Part shown: positions 1 through 4,752 of the stretch, piece after piece | Layout of the letters: every line of letters begins with the position of its first letter | Position numbering within the stretch: position 1 is the first letter of the stretch | Origin: an uncultured Bacteroidales bacterium | Lineage (GTDB): Bacteria > Bacteroidota > Bacteroidia > Bacteroidales > Paludibacteraceae | Assembly (NCBI GenBank): GCA_937915765.1 | Contig: CALGHE010000031.1 | Coordinates: 1-6,635, forward strand | Length of the DNA: 6,635 nt | Reading direction: 5' to 3' | Notes under the pieces: model-generated | Database searches by the model: none | Told to the model about the DNA's origin: nothing | The model's input: only the letters and a program-made list of their open reading frames with translations | Position numbers and translations under genes: made by a program

Positions 1-1497
1 ATTCACATTTGGCGGTGTGGTATTTGCAACTGTTACGCTGCAAAGCTTCTTGCATCCAAAGAAAGCCATTATTCCAATTGAAGTCACACTATTTGGAAGT
101 GTTATGCTGGAAAGACCGCTGCACCCAAAAAAAGTCTCCGATTGAATCGTCGTCACACCGTTTGGAATCGTGATGTTTGAGAGACCTTGGCAAGAAAGAA
201 ATGCACGTCGTCCTATCTTTGTGACACTATTCGGAATGGTCACATTTGTTAGACTGGAGCAGGCTGAAAAAGCATTTGCTCCTATTGAAATCACGCTGTT
301 CGGGATGGTAACACCAGAGAGTCCTTTGCATCCTGAAAAAGCACAATCTTCAATCTGTGTCACACTTTTCGGAATGACGTACTCTCCTTCTAACCCCTCC
401 GGATATTTAATCAGTTTCCTTTTTGATGTGTCAAATAGCACCCCATTTTCAGAACTGTAATTCATAGTACCCCTTCCCACATTTATGCTTTTAAGCTTTT
501 CACAACATTCAAAAGCCTCATTTCCTATCATATTAACGCTATTGGGGATGAACACATTGGTCAGACCTTTGCAACCATAAAAAGCACGCTCTCCAATTGA
601 AGTTACACCGTTTGGGATATTCACACTGGTCAGACCTTTGCAACCATAAAAAGCACGTTCTCCAATTGAAGTCACACTGTTTGGGATATTCACATCGGTC
701 AGCCCTTCGCATTCATAAAATGCTTTGCTCCCAATTGTTACAACACTATTGGGAATGGTCAGGCGGGTTAGTCCTTTACAGCCAGAAAAAGCACTCTCTC
801 CAATTGAAGTCACACTACTCGGAATTGTGATGTCAGTAAGTCTGTAGCAAAGATGAAAAGCACATCGTTCTATCTCTGTAACACTATTGGGAATGGTCAC
901 ATTGACAAGTCCGCTGCATAATTCAAAGGCATTCCGCCTGATGATTGTCACGCTGGAGGGAATAGTAACGCTTGTGAGGTGCACGCAACCCGCAAAGGCC
1001 TCCTCTTCTATCTTGGTGACACTGTTTGGAATTGTATAGCCACCCGGTATACCTGCAGGATACTGCATCAATGTCTTTTTTGAAATGTCAAACAGCACTC
1101 CATTTTCGGAGCAATAGCACGAATTGCCATTTGCCACATTTATACTTTTAAGGTTTGTGCAACTATAAAAAGCCAAATTTACAATTGAAGTCACACTTTT
1201 CGGGACATTCACGCACTTCAAATTGACGCTGCCAGCAAAAGCGGCCCATCCAATCTCCGTTACACGATATTTCGCCCCTTTGTATTCTATTTTTTCGGGG
1301 ATATTGATTGTGTTTGAATACGCATCCTCATATTGTCCATCGTATTCCCCTTTAAACGTCACGCTTGCAGTTTTCTCTTCCTCATTGAATTTATACCAAA
1401 TGGTATCACCGTCGCTGTTCACAACCCAAGTGTCAGACGCTGTAGCTCCGAAGCTTGTCAGAACAGAGCAAATAATTAAAAATACAAACCTTTTCAT
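1..1497 (-). CDS. BspA-type leucine-rich-repeat (LRR_5) secreted surface protein, C-terminus cut by the window edge
   Basis: The frame is open from the ATG at 1497 down to base 1 (499 codons, no stop). Residues 1-20 form a signal peptide ending in GATA before SDTW. Residues 21-63 match the usual N-terminal lead-in of BspA proteins (WYKFN, SVTFKGEY). From about residue 64, 23-residue units of the form TxVTIPNSVTSIGxxAFxGC follow: the AF phenylalanines fall at 87, 110, 168, 191, 214, 237, 260, 283, 306, 329, 387, 410, 433, 456 and 479. Two 58-residue gaps hold an inserted SSENGVLFD...YP module. The visible end (ANTTPPNVN) resembles the TTPP motif often seen near the last repeats of these proteins. 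In Bacteroidales and other bacteria BspA-type LRRs are extracellular binding or adhesion modules; the ligand here is unknown. The gene follows the SusC-like gene by 81 bp on the same strand. It may end in a sorting domain outside the window. Family assignment is firm, role inferred. Confidence 0.94.
   Translation of the reverse strand, partial: MKRFVFLIICSVLTSFGATASDTWVVNSDGDTIWYKFNEEEKTASVTFKGEYDGQYEDAYSNTINIPEKIEYKGAKYRVTEIGWAAFAGSVNLKCVNVPKSVTSIVNLAFYSCTNLKSINVANGNSCYCSENGVLFDISKKTLMQYPAGIPGGYTIPNSVTKIEEEAFAGCVHLTSVTIPSSVTIIRRNAFELCSGLVNVTIPNSVTEIERCAFHLCYRLTDITIPSSVTSIGESAFSGCKGLTRLTIPNSVVTIGSKAFYECEGLTDVNIPNSVTSIGERAFYGCKGLTSVNIPNGVTSIGERAFYGCKGLTNVFIPNSVNMIGNEAFECCEKLKSINVGRGTMNYSSENGVLFDTSKRKLIKYPEGLEGEYVIPKSVTQIEDCAFSGCKGLSGVTIPNSVISIGANAFSACSSLTNVTIPNSVTKIGRRAFLSCQGLSNITIPNGVTTIQSETFFGCSGLSSITLPNSVTSIGIMAFFGCKKLCSVTVANTTPPNVN
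373..492 (-). repeat. Second inter-LRR island (VLFD/YP module), residues about 336-375
   Basis: Encodes KSINVGRG followed by YSSENGVLFDTSKRKLIKYP and a return to the IPKSVT strand of the next LRR. It corresponds module for module to the first island at 1030-1149. Both lengthen the spacing between consecutive AF phenylalanines from 23 to 58 residues, so each insertion is 35 residues. Such islands are known in BspA-like proteins; their function is not established from this sequence. Confidence 0.8.
559..696 (-). repeat. Near-identical tandem pair of 69-bp LRR units
   Basis: Bases 559-627 and 628-696 differ at about 5 of 69 positions by direct comparison. Both encode nearly the same 23 residues around GERAFYGCKGLT (repeats with F283 and F306). 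The neighbouring units are much more diverged, so this pair looks like a recent unit duplication or gene-conversion event. Confidence 0.85.
1030..1149 (-). repeat. First inter-LRR island (VLFD/YP module), residues about 117-156
   Basis: Encodes KSINVANG, then CYCSENGVLFDISKKTLMQYP and a return to IPNSVT. Its closest relative in the window is the island at 373-492, exactly 219 residues further along. Cysteines 127 and 129 sit where the second island has Y347 and S349, and lie outside the regular one-cysteine-per-repeat pattern. Confidence 0.8.
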
Positions 1498-1512
1498 TTT
1501 ATCTTATTTATT
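1498..1512 (-). promoter_or_regulatory. A-rich translation initiation region of the LRR gene
   Basis: Read on the minus strand, the 15 bases before the ATG are AAATAAATAAGATAA with a final A. There is no Shine-Dalgarno-like GGAGG. A-rich leaders of this kind are typical of Bacteroidota. The SusC-like gene has a similar AAGAT-containing leader. The start is also supported because the signal peptide begins exactly here. Confidence 0.55.
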
Positions 1513-1522
1513 TTGTAAATAT

Positions 1523-1552
1523 CAAATTCACATGATGAATGCAGAAGCCAAT
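1523..1552 (-). promoter_or_regulatory. Weak candidate promoter for the LRR gene
   Basis: On the minus strand, TGAATTTG (1523-1530) matches the Bacteroidota -7 box TAnnTTTG except for one fixed base. An ATTGG-type -33 element (CCAAT on the plus strand, 1548-1552) lies 18-20 bp upstream. The 5' leader would be roughly 20-25 bases. The match is imperfect and the region is AT-rich, so read-through from the SusC-like gene is an equally good explanation. Confidence 0.25.
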
Positions 1553-1578
1553 AATGCTTTTTATCGTATTCCGAAATC

Positions 1579-4500
1579 TTAGAAAGCGATATTGAGACCG
1601 GCCATGTACGTGCGGCTATGCGGGTATGCAGAATAATCTACGCCCGGAGTCAGCGGAGTTGCCGCACGCGTGTCCACATCCGGGTCGTAGCCCGAATATT
1701 TGGTCCAGCACCACAAGTTTTCCACAGACATATAAACTCTGCAAGAAGACATCTTCAACCTTTTGATTAATTCGTACGGCAACTTGTAACCTACCGTAAG
1801 GTTGCCAAATCTGAGGAAAGAGCCGTCTTCCACCGCCCACGAATGGAACACATACCTGCCAATGAACGGCGACCAGATAGACGCGCCTGCATTTATCTCT
1901 GCAAGTTTCGCCGGGTCAGTCACCACATTTCCGTCAGAATCCAAATTTGTCCACCTGCGTCCCTTCTCCATCTCGCTCGTCATGTTTCTGTACAAATATT
2001 TGTTAGAAGATGTGAACTCTATCTTGTTAGCATTGTAAACGTCATTGCCGTAAGACCAGTTGAAACTTGCCGACAAGTCCCAATCCTTATATCCCAAGAA
2101 GAAATTGAATCCGCCAATAGCCTTAGGCTTCGCCTTTCCAATCACGGCACGGTCTCCCTCTTCCGTAATCTCGCCGTCGCCATTCAGGTCCTTGAACTTA
2201 AGGAAGCCCGGTCCAAAATAAGACGAAGACGCCAAAAGCTCCGCATTGCTCGGCACGCCATCTTTCAATTCGTAAGTTTTCTTTTCAGCATCATAATCAA
2301 AATCATCTAATTCATAAAAGCCATCAGTCACAAAGCCATACATGCACCCGATTGGCTCGCCCTCCTTCAGCAAAAAGTCTGAAGATATTTCAGAGCCGGC
2401 CCATCCGGAGGAGACCAGGCTCTCTTTTATGTCGCCAAGTTTCTCCACACGGTTTCTGTTCATCGCCACGTTGGCAGAGAACTGCACATCCCAATCGTAA
2501 TTCGGCCGCAGAGCATACCTCAGATTCAGCTCCACCCCTCTGTTAGAAGTCTCGCCCACATTCTGCATTATCGTCTTATATCCAGACACAACAGGAATCT
2601 CGCTCATCATCAGCAAATCCATAGTCGTATTCATGTAAAAATCCAAACCCACGAACAAATTTCTAAAGGTTAAGTCAGTCCCCACATTGCGCAGTATGGA
2701 GGTCTCCCATTTCAGGTCCGGATTATACAAGACAGACCCTGCGTGCAAAAAGGTCTGCTGCACCTCGTCAAAAAAGACGCTCGGGTCAGTTGCCTGCCCA
2801 GCCTCAAACTCCACCCGGTACAGGCCGTCTGCAATCCTGTTGTTCCCTGCAAGTCCGTAGCTCAGCCTAAATTTCAAGGAATTTCTATCGTCCAGAGAAA
2901 CTCTCTTCGCAAAAGAGGCGGAAGGGAAATAACCCCACTGATTCCCTAAGGCGAACTTGTTAGAACGGTCTGCACGGAAAGCGAGCGACGCCTCCATTTC
3001 ATCACCATCTTCTGTCAAATTCGCTCTGGCGAAGAAAGACAACAACCTGTCTGCCGGGCTCTCATACGTTGACACGGGCTGCGCCTTGCCCAGACTCATG
3101 CTGCTCAAAGCCTGCTCCGGACTTATGTACTGAGGAAAATACCTTGCCTCGTTATACGTAAATCCGTCACGTTCATCCACAAGTTCCTGTCCAAACAACA
3201 CCGAAAAGTTATATACGCTAAAGTTAAAATCTGCAGTAAGCACATTAGCCATTCTGAACTTGCTCCTCTCGCGGTCGTTTATAGATGCAAGAGGCAAAGC
3301 GCCGTACTGACGAGCCTGCGATGTAGAAGCTCCATATGCCCTGAATGTTTTTGTATCATTACGCCACACACCAGCCTCGGTTCTGACTTTAAGACCAAGG
3401 CCTCTATATCTATGAAAAATGCCACCATCCTCATAAGTCAAAGCAGCATTAAGCAGCATCTCGTTCTTCTCCACCCTTTTGTAATCGTCTTTTGTGACAG
3501 TAAGAGGGTCATAAAGCGACGAATAGGTCTCCTCTTCGTCATCCTCGCCTCCGTTTCCGTAAGGATTCAGATCTACCGGCGAAAATATGACAGAGTGTTT
3601 TAGCCGGGAAGTAGAAGAAGAGCCGGCGGCTGCAGTCCCGGCACCCATATTCTCCCTGTTTGTGTAATTAGAATTAAGCTCAAACGAGATGTTCTCGTGC
3701 AGGTCGGACTTCAGACTAAACGCCACCCTGTGCCTTTTTGCGCCGCTGCCCAGCATTATGCCATCGCTGCTGTCGAACGTGTACCCTACTCGATAATCAG
3801 CCTTCTTTCCTCCTATTTTCAGCACCACGCTCTGCGACGTAAAGAAAGCCGTTTCGCCAAACACGCGCTCTTGCCAGTCGGCCGCCGGCACATCGCCGTA
3901 TATATCCAAATCGTCCCAAAGCCCGTACTTCTGCGTGAAACGCTCTGCGTTAGAAGCGCTGTACTGAGCCAGTTCGTACTGCATCTTCACATAATCTTCG
4001 GACGACAACGTCTTAAGCTTTTTCGCCAGACGGCGCACTCCGTAACGAGACGAATAAAGCACGTTCACCTTACCGTAAGCCTTGCTGTCCGTCGTCACGA
4101 CAACAACACCGTTAGCGCCTCTCGCTCCGTAAATAGCCATAGCCGAGGCATCTTTCAGAACGGATATGCTCTTTATCTCTGAAGGCGGAATATCGCTAAT
4201 GGAACTAACCGGAAACCCGTCAACAATGTAAAGCGGCGAATTGTCTTGCGTTATCGACCCGCCGCCTCTGATCACCATCTTCGGCTCTGCGTCAAGAGCG
4301 CCGTCGGCTGCAGATATTTGAACACCGGCCATCTTGCCAACCAACGCCTGCGACAGAGAGAACGCTCCATTCTCCTTCAAACTCTCAGACTTAACAGTGG
4401 AATAGGCGCCAGCAAAGGCATTGCTCGTAGCGCCGTAACCTATGACAAGGACCTCCGGCATTCTAACATAACAATAGCCATTCTCTTCGTCCGCAAGCAA

Positions 4501-4602
4501 ACTATCCTCTACCGACGGTTCAACACCCAAAGAGTCGTCCTGTGCTGCAAAAGCCGTCAGAAAGCACATGAAAAACGATATGGCGAGAAATAATTTATTC
4601 AT
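1579..4602 (-). CDS. SusC/RagA-family TonB-dependent outer-membrane receptor
   Basis: Complete, 1007 residues. A signal peptide spans residues 1-20 (FLTAFAA). A short acidic linker (21-48) leads to a TonB-box-like segment at 49-57 (PEVLVIGYG). The plug domain covers about 65-172, with the family signatures GKMAGVQI (89-96), VIRGGGSI (110-117), SPLYIVDGFP (122-131), VLKDASAMAIYGARGANG (148-165). The rest is a large beta barrel, including a DLNGDGEITEEGD loop (805-817) common in SusC proteins and a C-terminal YMAGLNIAF ending in the terminal phenylalanine typical of outer-membrane barrels. Family members import large substrates such as glycans or peptides across the outer membrane using TonB energy, normally under a SusD-like lipoprotein lid. 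Here the usual N-terminal carboxypeptidase-regulatory-like domain is missing, and no SusD gene adjoins: an LRR gene follows by 81 bp and an amidase gene diverges upstream. The substrate cannot be predicted. Confidence 0.96.
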   Translation of the reverse strand: MNKLFLAISFFMCFLTAFAAQDDSLGVEPSVEDSLLADEENGYCYVRMPEVLVIGYGATSNAFAGAYSTVKSESLKENGAFSLSQALVGKMAGVQISAADGALDAEPKMVIRGGGSITQDNSPLYIVDGFPVSSISDIPPSEIKSISVLKDASAMAIYGARGANGVVVVTTDSKAYGKVNVLYSSRYGVRRLAKKLKTLSSEDYVKMQYELAQYSASNAERFTQKYGLWDDLDIYGDVPAADWQERVFGETAFFTSQSVVLKIGGKKADYRVGYTFDSSDGIMLGSGAKRHRVAFSLKSDLHENISFELNSNYTNRENMGAGTAAAGSSSTSRLKHSVIFSPVDLNPYGNGGEDDEEETYSSLYDPLTVTKDDYKRVEKNEMLLNAALTYEDGGIFHRYRGLGLKVRTEAGVWRNDTKTFRAYGASTSQARQYGALPLASINDRERSKFRMANVLTADFNFSVYNFSVLFGQELVDERDGFTYNEARYFPQYISPEQALSSMSLGKAQPVSTYESPADRLLSFFARANLTEDGDEMEASLAFRADRSNKFALGNQWGYFPSASFAKRVSLDDRNSLKFRLSYGLAGNNRIADGLYRVEFEAGQATDPSVFFDEVQQTFLHAGSVLYNPDLKWETSILRNVGTDLTFRNLFVGLDFYMNTTMDLLMMSEIPVVSGYKTIMQNVGETSNRGVELNLRYALRPNYDWDVQFSANVAMNRNRVEKLGDIKESLVSSGWAGSEISSDFLLKEGEPIGCMYGFVTDGFYELDDFDYDAEKKTYELKDGVPSNAELLASSSYFGPGFLKFKDLNGDGEITEEGDRAVIGKAKPKAIGGFNFFLGYKDWDLSASFNWSYGNDVYNANKIEFTSSNKYLYRNMTSEMEKGRRWTNLDSDGNVVTDPAKLAEINAGASIWSPFIGRYVFHSWAVEDGSFLRFGNLTVGYKLPYELIKRLKMSSCRVYMSVENLWCWTKYSGYDPDVDTRAATPLTPGVDYSAYPHSRTYMAGLNIAF

Positions 4603-4616
4603 TGATCTTATCTTTT
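4603..4616 (-). promoter_or_regulatory. A-rich translation initiation region of the SusC-like gene
   Basis: The minus-strand leader reads AAAAGATAAGATCA directly before the ATG at 4602. No Shine-Dalgarno core is present. The ATG is followed at once by a standard signal peptide (MNKLFLAISFF), which supports this start. Confidence 0.55.
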
Positions 4617-4622
4617 AAAATG

Positions 4623-4630
4623 CAAAAATA
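4623..4630 (-). promoter_or_regulatory. Candidate Bacteroidota -7 promoter box for the SusC-like gene
   Basis: The minus strand reads TATTTTTG, matching all fixed positions of TAnnTTTG. It lies 20 bp before the start codon, so the leader would be only about 10-15 bases. I see no TTTG or TTG at the expected 19-21 bp upstream; the nearest TTG is about 30 bp away. The gene may therefore depend on an activator or an alternative sigma factor, or this box may be chance in AT-rich DNA. Confidence 0.4.
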
Positions 4631-4704
4631 GAAATTTGATTTTATTACGACGCCTTTATGCAAGGAAAATAACTGAAGACAGAGCATTTTTAATTACAAA
4701 TTTT

Positions 4705-4736
4705 ATTGGAAAAGAAGCAAACACTTCATAACTTTG
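4705..4736 (+). promoter_or_regulatory. Candidate Bacteroidota promoter for the amidase gene
   Basis: TAACTTTG at 4729-4736 matches the -7 consensus TAnnTTTG at every fixed position. ATTG at 4705-4708 is a near-match to the -33 TTTG, with 20 bp between the boxes, the expected spacing. The start codon at 4753 lies 16 bp past the -7 box, giving a short leader of about ten bases. It faces away from the SusC promoter candidate, consistent with divergent transcription. Confidence 0.55.
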
Positions 4737-4752
4737 GGGCAAAATTTGACTA

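Larger units (their letters stand above)
28..1308 (-). repeat. 69-bp periodic LRR-coding repeat region
   Basis: On the DNA, motifs such as ccaattgaagtcacac and tttgggatattcaca recur every 69 bp, which is 23 codons. Fifteen AF-containing units are visible, in blocks of 2, 8 and 5 separated by two longer islands. Divergence between units is mostly high, with one nearly identical pair. The repeats are coding, not CRISPR or intergenic. Confidence 0.93.

Noticed and set aside
28..1308. Regular repeats suggesting a CRISPR array
   Set aside because: The 69-bp period is continuous coding sequence with no repeat-spacer structure and translates to LRR units.
1545..1564. Possible terminator hairpin AAGC-loop-GCTT followed by T's
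   Set aside because: The stem is only four base pairs, and the T run suits plus-strand transcription where no gene ends.
170..1582. Plus-strand open frames at 170-460, 597-830 and 1223-1582
   Set aside because: They are antisense shadows of the LRR gene; the recurring VTLFGMV is the reverse reading of the TIPNSVT repeat. They lack plausible starts and domains.
1802..4593. Several plus-strand open frames of 60-161 codons and one minus-strand frame at 1616-1840
   Set aside because: All lie inside the receptor gene, in other frames, with basic low-complexity translations and no family resemblance.
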